A stretch of 64,000 nucleotides of DNA from Tomocerus qinae (lineage: Eukaryota > Arthropoda > Collembola > Entomobryomorpha > Tomoceridae). The stretch is taken from assembly GCA_020055645.1 (NCBI GenBank), contig CM034546.1, positions 91,822,001-91,886,000 of the forward strand, read 5' to 3'. The position numbers were made by a program, and so were the translations under genes. The notes under the pieces are model-generated. The model was not told where the DNA came from. It did no database searches and saw only the letters and a program-made list of their open reading frames with translations. Of the stretch, positions 10,208-28,290 are shown piece after piece (position 1 is the first letter of the stretch; the number at the start of each line of letters is the position of its first letter).

Positions 10208-10390
10208 TTTTTAATTCGATATTCGAACATTTGGATGTCACATTCTATCATTTAGCATTCGGTATTCGATATTTTGTTTTTGCATTCTATCATTTGGTAT
10301 TCGGTATTCGATATTTTGTTTTTGCATTCTATCATTTGGTATTCGGTATTCGATCTTTTGTTTTTGCATTCTACCAATCATTCTACCAAA
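10208..10390 (-). repeat. 42-bp tandem repeat, right array
   Basis: Three to four units of the reverse complement of the 9277-9425 repeat (GTTTTTGCATTCTATCATTT, GGTATTCGGTATTCGATA). The units here resemble one another more than the left array, which suggests independent homogenisation after the inverted duplication. Confidence 0.8.
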
Positions 10391-10707
10391 TGACTTTCGA
10401 TATTTTGGTTCCACACCGTAATTTGTGCATGGTCCCCAATACCAACCTAACCGTAGTAGGCGTTGTGTAGACTTCTGTATTGTGTAGTAGGTAGAGTGTA
10501 GGGTACACTCAGTAAACTGTATTAGTTTTAGCGCTAGTGCTATGCTGGTGAATGTGCTGAACGTGAATAGCAGACGCAGACTCATACAACGAAAGAATGA
10601 CTCGTTTCGGATGCGTTCGTCCGTTGCAGTTGAAGCGAGAAGCGAAGGAGTTTGGGCAAGCAAGGGCAAGGCACATCCCACTAAATCTGCCTTTGGTAGC
10701 AATAGTT

Positions 10708-10741
10708 GATAAAAGCCGTCCGCTTCAACCGCCACTTCATT
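10708..10741 (+). promoter_or_regulatory. Putative alpha-tubulin core promoter
   Basis: A TATA-like GATAAAAG at 10708-10715 lies about 31 bases before a TCATT initiator (A at 10739) matching the arthropod TCA(G/T)T consensus. This would give a 5' leader of about 160 bases ending in the ATG at 10895. A second initiator-like TCAGT occurs at 10755. This rests on spacing and motif only. Confidence 0.35.
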
Positions 10742-10894
10742 CGCTTTGTGTCACTCAGTAAGATTGGAGTCAACGTAACTCGACTTTCGTCTTGCTAACC
10801 GACCGAACCTAAACCTACTCTTCTTCAACAAGAATCAAATTCACCAAATCTTTGTATTTTTTTGCAACTGATCTAGAAAAACACTACAGCCAAT

Positions 10895-17287
<6,393 letters not shown>

Positions 17288-17462
17288 ACTTCCCTCTGAC
17301 GACATGACCAGCATCTCTCCTGCAATGTAATACGTGACATTCTATCGCGTCAACTATTGTCGTAGCTATAAGCCTGAATGTATTTCCATTATTGATTAAG
17401 CTTTCCATTCAGACTAATTTTTCATAAACTTTTTGAAAATTTTTAATTTTTGTAGCATTGCT

Positions 17463-17468
17463 AATAAA
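17463..17468 (+). terminator. Polyadenylation signal of alpha-tubulin
   Basis: AATAAA lies 176 bases after the tubulin stop codon, followed by T-rich sequence. It is the first canonical signal downstream and gives a plausible 3' UTR of about 200 bases. Confidence 0.6.
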
Positions 17469-18134
17469 CAGCAGCTATATAATATTGCTATAATATATCT
17501 TTAGACATTTTTATTGGAAACTCCAATCAATTTGTTACTATTACAAACTCTGCTAATAAAATCTCGTAATCTATCTGATTGCAGCTGGAAAAGATTAACA
17601 TTGGCAGTTCGAAAAAGTTATTACTTCATTTCATATTATCTACTGCTCAAAAAATGCAAAAATTCATCCGTGTGTAGAAAGATTTATTTTGCATGTTAAG
17701 GTCTTAATTTAGGAGCATATTATGGCACACAATACTTAGCCTTGACATAGTACTCGGGAAACTTGGCATTTGACTTTGATTTGACTCAAAGAAATTATTA
17801 TAGTACCTTGCTCATGTGGCAAGTCAAGAATATGTTTCTATTAATCAGTAGCTTAGCTTTCCACTGCGAAACATTAATTTTGGAGATGAAAGGAACAGAA
17901 AGGCAATCGATGTAAAGAAAATTAGTTTTTCTCTTTTGAGAGCCCGACAGAAATTGGGTATGAATTCATTTTCACCCTGAGAGGTAGTTCTTTGTTCACT
18001 AGCTCAATAGGGGAAAAACATTGACAAGTAATTTTTAGGTTGCCTTCAGAGCAATAACGATAACTTTATGACGATCCGCCAGTATTGCTTTGGAATTCCA
18101 CTCGTTAGATTATCAAAAATATTTCTCCTCGCAA
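17469..18134. other. Tubulin-receptor intergenic region
   Basis: About 670 bases between the tubulin polyadenylation signal and the receptor start codon. AT-rich, with no ORF of note and no clear TATA/initiator pair. It should contain the 5' end and promoter of the downstream gene. Confidence 0.4.
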
Positions 18135-21100
18135 ATGAAATCGACTAAAACTAAGGTAGGAGTGGGGCATTTCCACGAAGAAGTTCCAATATTGTATGTT
18201 CAATATTCTGAAATTATTTCAGCAATTAAGCCATTTCTAAATATTACTAGAATTTTCGGAATTCCTAGTTTCACATTGATAGAAAATGTTGTCTCCAAAG
18301 GAGGGTTTTGGAGCTTCCTTACATTTCTGAACATTTTCTTAATGGTCAATCAAATTTTCCTCTTAATATTACGTTCAATTACGGGAGAAGATTTTGTTAA
18401 GAAATCTGGAACTGATATAATCATGAGATTGCATGTGATTTGTGTTCACGTATGGTCATTAATTTACTCGAGAAAACTAGCCAGTGCATTACGAAATTCT
18501 CCGTTAGTAGACAGTAGGATAAATAAAGTGTACACCGCAGCTAATGGTCTTTTGCCATCTTTATCTCTTCGTCGAAAATGTGTATTTTGGACAGTCGTTT
18601 ATGTTCTCGTTGGTATTGCATTAACATTAAAATCATTTTTTATTGAATTGTTTGTAAATGGGGCAAGTTTTGCTCAAGTTTGGGAAAATTACGGCAAAAC
18701 ATGCGGGTTGCAGAAAACGATATTCTTTCATCCTAGTATTACTTCTACGTACTGCCTTTTCATGGATGTAGCCACGAATTTTGTATGGATTTTTGGAGAT
18801 GTTCTCTTGATCGTTTTATCGACCGTGATGGGAGACATGTACAGAAGATTAAATAACTGGGGAATAAAAAGGATCCAGCCTAGTCAATATACCAATGGAG
18901 AAATTGATCTTGTTCGAGAACATCATGGAAGTGTTTCAAAACTTGTTTCTGTACGTGTCTTTCAACATCTAATATTGTAAGATATCTTGGTAATATGTGT
19001 CATAATATTTCTGAATTTTTTACAGGGTTTTGATGATGCTATAGCATTCCTCAATCTTATCAACATTGTCGGCAACACTGCGTTTTTGATCCTTGGATTT
19101 TATTCTATCCAAACCCTAAGAAGGAATGAGAGAAGGGCCCTGAAGTCATCAATCAACCAACTTTATTGCAAATTGGGTGTTGCTATTGCTAAACTAATTC
19201 TGGGGATGATTGCTGCTTCTGTACTTCATTATCGGGTAAAAATTGTCCCTATATCAAAACTGCTTGTAAAAACGATCTAAATCTAAGCTTAACTATATAC
19301 TTATTATGTTCACTCTGGCAGACTGAAAGGCCCCACCATCCTATGGTCACCAGACCACCCACCCCACCAAAAACCTCCTAAAAGAAGATGGAGCGGGTAG
19401 TGTCTTTTTTAAAGTAGAAAAAAACTCCCAAACAAATCTCGGGAAGTATCTCAGGGTTGGTTTTTAAAATATATTCCGTTTTGTATTGAATGTAATCCTT
19501 CGATCCCTTCTTATGAAAAATGCACATTGCATACTGTGGTCGGACAATTTGATTTTGTTTCAAATCCCTTCATTGCAAATGTTGTTTAATTTTGGATTCC
19601 TAAGAACATCGACCATGAATAAATAAATACCGGGAGCTAGCGTAGGCGGTTGCAGCAGATATGATAGTGAGCAAATGTATATAACGTATTCTTCAAATGC
19701 CTATGGCCTGATAGCAAGGACGTATTTAGGGATGGGCTTTACGGGCTGAAGCTCCCCCCGAAATCCAAGGAAAAGGGAATTTTTTTCTCAAAATAGCAAA
19801 AAATTTAGCGCTCCGCGCGATTATTTGCCATTTTTGACTCATTTCCTTCAAAAAACGCCAAAAATTTTCGCGCTACGCGCGAATATATATACTTAAAATA
19901 TCTATTGGAAATCTAGCCCCCTCCGAAACTCAGTTCTTCATACGTGCTTGCCTGATAGTGTTTGTAAAAACTTTAAAAAATTTTTAAATTAAAATAGTTT
20001 TACATACTATATATGCAAAACTGCTTATTTGATAAAGTTATATCGGATTTGCCTGTTTTTTTTTGATAAAATTATATCGGATTTGCTGTTTTATTTTTTG
20101 ATAAAATTATATCGGATTTGCCTGTTTTATTTTTTGATAAAATTATATCGGATTTGTCTGCTTTATTTTTTGATAAAATTATATCGGATTTGCCTGCTTT
20201 ATTTTTTGATAAAATTATATCGGATTTGCCTGTTTTATTTTTTGATAAAATTATATCGGATTTGCCTGTTTTATTTTTTGATAAAATTATATCGGATTAA
20301 CCTGTTTTATTTTTTGATAAAATTATATCGGATTTGCCTGTTTTATTTTTTGATAAAGTTATATCGGATTTGCCTGTTTTATTTTTTTATAAAGTTATAT
20401 CGGAGTTGCCTGTTTTATTTTTTTATAAAGTTATATCGGAGTTGCCTGTTTTATTTTTTGATAAAGTTATATCTGATTTGCTTGTTTTATTTTTCGATAA
20501 AGGTGTATCTGATTTGCCAGTATTATTTTTTGATAAAGTTATATCTGATTTGCCTGTTTTATTGCATTAGATGAACAAATAATTTATACAAACAAAAATC
20601 AGTCTGTATACCTATTTATTTTAGAACATTACATTTTTACATCGTGTTTGTTTAATACTGTGCGTATGTACATCTTGAACTTTTATTAAAGGAGACATTT
20701 AGAAAAACTTTCTGGTCATATCATATTGTGATATTGGTATTGTGTTGTATCTTTTATATGTAATGCTAATGTGTTCAACATTTTTATTATTCCATAAATG
20801 AAGGCTCATGAAACTATCTATGAAATCCGGTCGTGGCCAATGGCTCGTGAATTTCAGGACTACAATGTGTACAATGGTCGAGCCTCAGTTGTAAGTATTT
20901 CATCTCTTCAACTTAGTTTCAATTTTTACAAGTAATTTCATTTAGTTCAACCTCAACCATAACAATCGAGAAATGAATAGGAGAGCACAGGCATAGGACT
21001 AAAAATTTAACAATCCATTAACTGGTTTCATCTTACCACTTCAGTTTTGCAATTCATCTTTTTATGCAGTATTTGCGATTGAGTGGCAGATCAAGTGCCT

Positions 21101-21604
21101 TTCTATAATTAATGTAATATTACGTACCTATACCTATATACCTGCATTGGCACTTCCAATGTTGAAATAAATATACGTTAAAGTTAGGGATATTTGTTTT
21201 ACTCACTCGATTCGTGAAGTTAAGGTTATTTTATGAGGATTTCTCAGCTTTTGATGTTATGGACTCGCTATTGATGTATTCATTCAAGTTAACGTGCGAC
21301 GTGCATACAATTATATTATTGTACACTAAATAGTAAATAAATATTCGATGCAAGTAATAAGTATGTGATTCAATGAAATGTAATAATATTTGACAATCTT
21401 TTTATGTAGATTCAAGCTTTCCAAGCCCAACTTTCATATCCGAAAATTGGATTCACAATAGGAAAATTTGTAACGATCACAGCAAAACTGTTGGCCCTCA
21501 TTGCTTTGGGAGTTGGAATCTTCTTCATCTTTACAAGAATAACGATGTCATCTTGTTCTCGAGGATCATCTAGTAGAATTTCTTCTCTAACAGCATCCAC
21601 TTGA
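18135..21604 (+). CDS. Gustatory receptor-like seven-transmembrane protein
   Basis: Coding exons 18135-18950, 19026-19235, 20804-20890 and 21410-21604, all joined by phase-0 GT-AG introns, giving 435 codons. The first ATG in the open frame is at 18135; an earlier TTG is not used. Hydrophobic segments lie near residues 57-80, 94-111, 149-174, 205-232, 280-300, 323-340 and 391-412, typical in number and length for arthropod gustatory receptors, which are ligand-gated cation channels of chemosensory neurons with an intracellular N-terminus. Three phase-0 introns near the 3' end are the conserved gene structure of that family. The last helix is preceded by FQAQLSYPKIGFTIGKF, resembling the family's C-terminal region, but the usual TYhhhhhQF motif is not preserved (GIFFIFTRI instead). 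The ligand cannot be inferred. The acceptor of exon 3 is weak. Confidence 0.8.
19715..19950. mobile_element. hAT-like MITE, CAAGGACGTA family, copy B
   Basis: Begins CAAGGACGTATTTAGGG and ends TACGTGCTTG, with CCTGATAG directly repeated on both sides (19707-19714 and 19951-19958). It is longer than copy A at 8376-8566 and keeps the GCGCTCCGCGCGATT block that copy A lost. It lies in intron 2 of the gustatory receptor-like gene. Confidence 0.92.
20021..20570 (+). repeat. 36-bp satellite in receptor intron 2 (about 15 copies)
   Basis: Tandem units of about 36 bp with the core GATAAAATTATATCGGATTT and TGCCTGTTTTATTTTTT. Sequence drifts gradually at the right end (GTTATATCTGATTTG). Because the unit length is a multiple of three, long open frames rich in Leu, Ile, Phe and Tyr appear; they look like membrane proteins but are repeat translations. 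Confidence 0.93.
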
Positions 21605-24600
21605 ATTCTGCGAATTAAATACTACTAGACTATCAGACATAGTATATAACTTACAGTAATTTCTTCAATAAGAATTATTGGGTAATCAAATTATTAAGAG
21701 ATGAAGTAAGTGTATTGAACTTTAATGGGTTTTTAGGTTTAACTGTTACTCCATTGTCAGATAGCTATTACATTAGAAATGTTATGTTATGTTTTTTTGC
21801 ATTCTTCAAAAGAAACGAAAAGCATTAAGTAGTGAAAATGTGACTTGGCAATGTAAGTATGACCTGTAATTTTTTCCGAAATGAAAATACACCGTCCTTG
21901 GCCATCTGTTATGCTCGTTGTTACTAGCATTATTGGCTATTGTATTATAGATTATAGTGTAATTTTTTGTGACATATTTTATGATGATTACTTTGGAGTT
22001 TCTGACACCCCTGAGGGTATCTCCACATTTTGAGGTTTTACCACTGTTTTCTTTCTGAAGTGGTTTTCAATCATGCCGACTCTGCGGTTTATAAGTTGAT
22101 TTGCTAGACAAGTAGTATTTGTATAGCAAATGAAGATTAAAATATACTCTTTCTGGTGTTCCAAGACAAATAAACTCTGCGCTACTCAACAAAGTTATAG
22201 ACAAATTTTAGACAATAGAAAACAAGTACATACTTACCTACATATATACCGTGAAATATGGAATGGCTTTTAGAAAAAGGATAAGTCAGGACAAGTCATG
22301 TCAGGATTGTTTATACTAGAATACCTTTCCAAACACCATTCTATTCAAGATCACAACTCATTAGTATCAATCCTTGTTTTGTAGTGCAAAAGTTTTTGTT
22401 TACACATCGCCATATCTATTTCATTTGGTTAGTTTGGTAAAATGAGACTCATAGGCACACATTTTACAAGTGCCTCTGTCTACCTATCCTATATCGTAGC
22501 AGTATGTAAAGGTATCGCACGTATTGGAACATTATGAATCTTTTTGATAGTATTAGAACAGCTTTTGTTCCTTCCTTCTGTTTGTAAGGTATTGGTAAGA
22601 TGAGATCCCACTACTACTGCTAGTATATGCACACTGTTTACCAACCTAAAATGTACATGAATGGATATAATGTATACATACATAATTATCTATGATAGTT
22701 TTATGCACAATGCACTTCTCAATTTCCCTTTGATCTCAAATCAATAGAATAACTAGTGATTCAGAGACCGACTTACTTAGAATGTATATTAGCTTCAATC
22801 AAAGTTCTTATAATATCGATAATGCTTTACAATGAATGGTATTGTTTTAGTCCGTGCAGCGTACAGAAAACGGTGTCGTAAAAATATACATTGAAGTATG
22901 ATGGTACACTATATCCTTAGTATAAAGAGAGATGTATGTTCTCAATATTATATTGTAACTCCTTACGTGTCGGTGTAAGTAATTTAAAAAGTGTATATTA
23001 TCATATTACAGTAGTATATGTGCACTATTTTACAACTTCGTGTTCGTATCAATAAAATCACTTTTGTTTCGTGTATTTTTTAGCTCATTTCGGTTTGATG
23101 TCTCAGACAGAAGGTACTTTGCTTGCTACTAACCACAGATATAAAATAGAAATAATGTTATACGTCTTGGCTATAATAGATAAATACATTTCATGATATG
23201 ACAATACAGCCAATTCTCATAATTCCCAATTCACTTTTGATAGTGAATGTATATTAAAGGTCTAAGTTACATCGGTGAGTTGCAGTGTGCATTTAATAGG
23301 AAAAGGTAAGTAAATAGGAGAACAGTTCGTTATTTCTCTTCGTTTGGTACATAATGCGAGCAAAAAGGCGTAGAGTTCTATAGAGCTAATGAACAGAGAA
23401 GGAAGACGGAGCTGAGTGAAGAGGGACATGACATGTTATGTGATTCACTCAGGATACTTCACAATCAGCCTACATGTTTGGTGTATTGAATTTTGTTCGA
23501 TTCTACTCAGTTAGTTAGTTAGCTTCTTTCAGCATAAGTCTGGTATAGTCACAGCAAAACACTCATCGTCAGCTCATAAACCTTTTCGGCTGATGAGAAC
23601 GAAAGTAAAATAATAAATAAATAATAAACTAGCGCAGTTTTCTCCTGCGTGCAATCGATCATTCATGATTTGATTGTCTTATGGTACTTCACATTCATTG
23701 CTTGCTTATGACTACACTACTCTTATAGGTGTCAGGATTTTTGCAGTAAATTGTTGCTACCTACTACATTCATTAGTGTGCAAAATTTTATTATGATGTA
23801 TTATTGCAAACTATAAAAGGCAAACAATAAAGCAGGACTCTGTCGCTGGAACACATCGTTCTACTCTCAAATAGTTAGCAATGAGGAACACCTAACTTAG
23901 ATATCATGTCAGACAGGCCACACCGTTACTCTTGTGTCTTGTATGCGTAGATAGTAGCCCGTATGCTCTAATGTTAAGTTTATAGTGTGCTAAATGTTTC
24001 ATTACACTCTAATGCACATTCTCTGCCAGGTTGCTTTAATTTTACCTTCCCTCGCTTTCATGAGATCGTAAAATAAAATAATTAATCAGCCATTGAATTC
24101 AGGTAAGCTTAGGCCAGACCAGCGATTGTCTAGCCAGTCCTCAATAAGTATCCTTTACGCATGCTATTGCTAACTAATGATGATGAGATGAGTGAAAAAT
24201 TTTGTATTCAGCATGCCTGATTGACTGGAGTGGAGTTGAGTAGCTTTTAGCCTTTAGGTTCATTATTTCATTTCGTTTCACTTACATTGCATTTAGGTAC
24301 GTTACATTAACATCACATTATGTTCAGTTTAGCATTGGTGGTTTGCGAGCGTAAGATTTCCTCAGATGATACAATGCAATAACACAATGGAGCAAGAGAA
24401 TACAATCGACAGATTTTAATATCCTTTGATGGACTGACTTCTATTAAATTGCTTTACTATATACCTACTAAGCATCTAACATGAGCACTATTTTTCATTC
24501 AGCTGAATAAGCTTCGAGCTCCTGAATTGTCATGTCGTCAGCTTTGTGGATTATTGTAGAGGAGAGACTCGACTGGTACTGTATTTAGTGTGCTGCGACT

Positions 24601-27584
24601 GCGAGGTCGTGAGTGCCAAACTGGGCAAATCGTGAGTACATAGCTATTAGTGAAAATAATGGCTCATTTCTAATTTCTTAGTTACATTTTACACTACATT
24701 AGCAATGTGGTGTGAGGTTCAGGTCAAATTTGGTAGCATTCTATTGTACAGTGCAAAAAGTGTACCTACTTACTTAAATATCATAACTTATTGCTTCCTT
24801 AGAACTTTTTTAAGTCTCATGTAATTTTTAAACACAATTCCTTTTCCCCTTCTGCAAAACTGTACAAGCTTTTGTGTATAGTGTAAGGCAATGTGGAAAT
24901 GCCTTTTTAATGTCGATGTACGTTTGAGATTAACTTCCTTTTCTTGCGAATGCATGGCAATTGTGATTAGTCAGTGAGCACTCTAGATATAGGGTTATAC
25001 TGGACTCACTGTTTCTTAGTACAGATCTGCAAAAAGATGAGAGAACCTTTATAAGGTTGAGCTGATGTCCAAGCCAGTGACGCCTACAAATATTGATAAG
25101 CCTGAAAAGAAGTCACGCAATTCCGGCTGTTGTCAGCTTTTACTTGCTCTAATCGCAAGTCGAAATATAAGACACTGTTTTGTACTGCAGTAGGGTGATT
25201 AGATGACCTGGCGATGTAAAGCTCTAATATATCAAAAATTAATAGTTCAATTTCCTTAAGACAATTGTAATTGTCAAGAGATAAGGACAATGGATTGCAG
25301 TGGAGAGTTTCGTCTGGATGTTGTAGAATGGTGCGTGATGCCGGGTGTCTTTCAATCAGTCTTCAGGCATTGTGCATTTTCCTTCAACAGAGCCTCCGTT
25401 GGAATAAAACTGACTTATAGAGGAGGGTCTTTCCTATGCAAAAGTGAAATGAAGGCTAAGAAACAGATACATACTTGGCGTAAGTTAGTGTAAATCGATA
25501 ACTGAATTTCATGAGCTGTAAATCATTTCTGAGTACACGAAAATTCCTAGAAGGAAATAAGAATATTGAAAACACAGCACAAAAAGTGTAGTGCAGTCGC
25601 TTTGTCATTTTCTCTTTTAGCACGTAATGAACTTTTTCTGCTCATGCCGCAAAGGCAGAGGTACTGCACTCCTACTACTATAGCAGTATATTAGTATTGA
25701 CAAGTAAATGACACAAATAACTCGAAGGACATAACAAGACTCTATATAACGCTAGTATTTCTAGCAATACCAAGTCTGTAAACCCAGATATCGTTTTTCT
25801 ACATGTACTTACTTTCACTTCACCTTTACACCTTTACACAACGTTTGAATCAAAATCTACCCACACATGACACTTTGCAATTTACTAGCGAATATTGGCG
25901 ATTTGCAAGTGCATTTACGTTGCCAATACACTTTTTCAGGTGGTAAGTGTCTAAAATGTCATTTACAATATTACGTTATCTAGATAATCAATTTACATTT
26001 GCTTATTAAAAAGGATAGAGTAACAGAAAAGTAGAAATCATTTGCAGATATTAAAATCCTGGGTAGGTACTGCAATCAATTTTATTGAACTGCACAGACT
26101 ACAAAAGTGGAAATGCATTCTATATTACATTTCGATATGTAATATTCGAGTGTAATGACATTGTTATGATGATTATACTGCAATTACTGCATAACTGGAA
26201 AGTAGATAGGGACGAACAGTGCAATGACAAGCTACTATGCACAGTATGCACTACGAAGTAAATGAGCTTTGATTGCAATTCAATTCAAATCAATCTACCT
26301 TATATAATAATACAGGAACAATAATATTATATCCTATATAGTAGCCACTTTTATGTAAGTTTTCTTCCATGAGCTAAATTACTTAGCGTTATCCACTGAC
26401 TGTATGAGTCATGCTGTTCGGTGCATCGCCAATTTTATTATCGTTTTATCATTACAGAAATCACTTCAACTTTAATTATGTGTGATAAGTAATACTTGAT
26501 ACTAGTAATTAGACAATTGTATTTGTATAAAACATTTCCTTGTGTAAGTAATTATTATTGCCTTCTTGAACAGGATGTGATAGCATCTGAGATGTACGTA
26601 ACTCAATGAAACTTTAGGATAGGTTAAGAAATGGGCAATGATAAATTACAGTATAACTACATTTAAACATTTAAACAATATTATGACAAATTAAGGTCTT
26701 TGTTGACGTTGGTAATAGTATAATCTACTTTTTAATGAACAGGTAAGTATGGGTATGCTACCACTAAACTTGTAATGATATATTAAAACTGTGATATAAT
26801 ATCTGATTATATCTATGTAGTTCATAATGATATTCTATTTGATATACTAATAGTAACTAGTTCATAAGCAAAGTAAGTTTGTATGTAATAAAGACTGCAT
26901 CATACGGAATTTATGAAATACCACTTCTAATGATCCTATTTCCAACTCCCGTTTCTGGCACTACATTTTAATGTGGATTTACCCTGATAATCATTCAATG
27001 AAAATAATACAATTAAAAAATGTGGTCTACTCTACACATTTTTAGCCATTTTCATTTTCCAATTCTGAAACAAATTCTATGTAAGTTATTGTGCATTGTT
27101 GGTGTAATAGGGACATGATCTACAAATTAAAAATGCCCAATGAGGATAGTTTCATTTATTTGCAGCCTTTCTCATCATCACTTCAAATTCACAGTGTTGA
27201 GTAAATTAATATTAGATATGCGTATAGGAAAACTGTATAAGTGTTATACAGAGATTTATAACATGGAAAAGTTATTTTGCATTTAATAACTTTTTGGCAT
27301 AATATGTGTAGGTAATACTTAGTTCTGAAAATTGCACGCAAACGAATGGTAATTTTGGTCTATACTCAAAGTGACAGATATTTTGCCCACTAGTCGATTG
27401 GTCTCTGACAGGGCGCAGACACAACAGCAGCCAGACACTTGCAGATTTCTTTATTGCAATGAACAAACAAGCATCTGTTGTGTATTGTGCTAGAATTTTT
27501 CGCTCTTCTGCTCTTTGTTCAACGAGCAGAAGCATTAGATATTCAATAGTATAGGCACAGACTACATTTTCTGGAATACGTTGT
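21605..27584. other. About 6 kb with no gene detected
   Basis: Low-complexity AT-rich sequence (TACATTA-type words, many stop codons in all frames). A possible receptor polyadenylation signal, AATAAA, is at 22169-22174. A TATAAAAGG at 23812 has no convincing initiator or ORF after it. No tRNA or rRNA signature was recognised. The ORFs above 60 codons show no family motif. Confidence 0.5.
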
Positions 27585-28290
27585 AAAAGCTCCCGTTCCA
27601 TAAAAGCTCCCCTATTAGAAAAGCTCCCCGTTAGACAAGCTCCCTATTAGAAAAGCTCCCCGTTATACAAGCTCCCTATTAGACAAGCTCCCTATTAGAA
27701 AAGCTCCCGGTATGAGAAATAAGGAGAAACGGTTGAACGAAAATCGAAACTATAAAACTTTGTAACTTACGACGTAGACGTAGATGTGGATCGGACATGG
27801 GAAATGGGGATGATGAGACTATGAGATTCCAATAATATAATGGAAACTTTTGTCATCTGTACACTGTTTACCTGTACTTAAAGTAAATTGTTTGTCCATC
27901 TACTGTTTCAAAAACACTTACATCCAATTATTATTTTTATGTACTGCTAATAAATACTAAAAGTGAATAAATATTTGCTGTTATAGGCACCGCTCCAAAT
28001 TGTTAGTAAAGGAAAGAACTAGGATAAGGAAAAATGGTGTAAACGAGACGCTACTACTATTCGCTGTCGCGGTGGTCGCTACTATTAATTACTTGATAAT
28101 AATATGTACAGTATGTTTTATAGTTTCGATTTTCGTTCTGCCGTTTCTCCTTATTTCTCATACCGGGAGCTTTTCTAATAGGGAGCTTGTCTAATAGGGA
28201 GCTTGTCTAACGGGGAGCTTTTCTAATAGGGAGCTTGTCTAACGGGGAGCTTTTCTAATAGGGGAGCTTTTATGGAACGGGAGCTTTTTT
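27585..28290. mobile_element. Fold-back element with AAGCTCCC subrepeats
   Basis: The left arm (about 27585-27756) and right arm (about 28114-28290) are inverted copies. The outer part of each arm consists of short tandem units, GCTCCCTATTAGAAAA, alternating with GCTCCCCGTTAGACAA. The inner part (ATGAGAAATAAGGAGAAACG and CGAAAATCGAAACTATAAAA) is unique. About 350 bp separate the arms. Structured arms with internal direct repeats resemble Foldback-type elements. No clear target duplication and no ORF beyond repeat translations. Confidence 0.8.

Noticed and set aside
18090..18134. Receptor start at the TTG at 18090
   Set aside because: TTG starts are not usual in animals; the in-frame ATG at 18135 gives a normal-length receptor.
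20029..20574. 181-codon hydrophobic protein resembling a multi-pass membrane protein
   Set aside because: Translation of the 36-bp satellite in the receptor intron; no non-repetitive part.
23812..23820. TATAAAAGG as promoter of a gene in the 21-27 kb desert
   Set aside because: No matching initiator at the correct distance and no ORF beyond a few codons after it.
27272..27601. 109-codon minus-strand ORF
   Set aside because: Starts inside the fold-back element and shows no domain or splice support.
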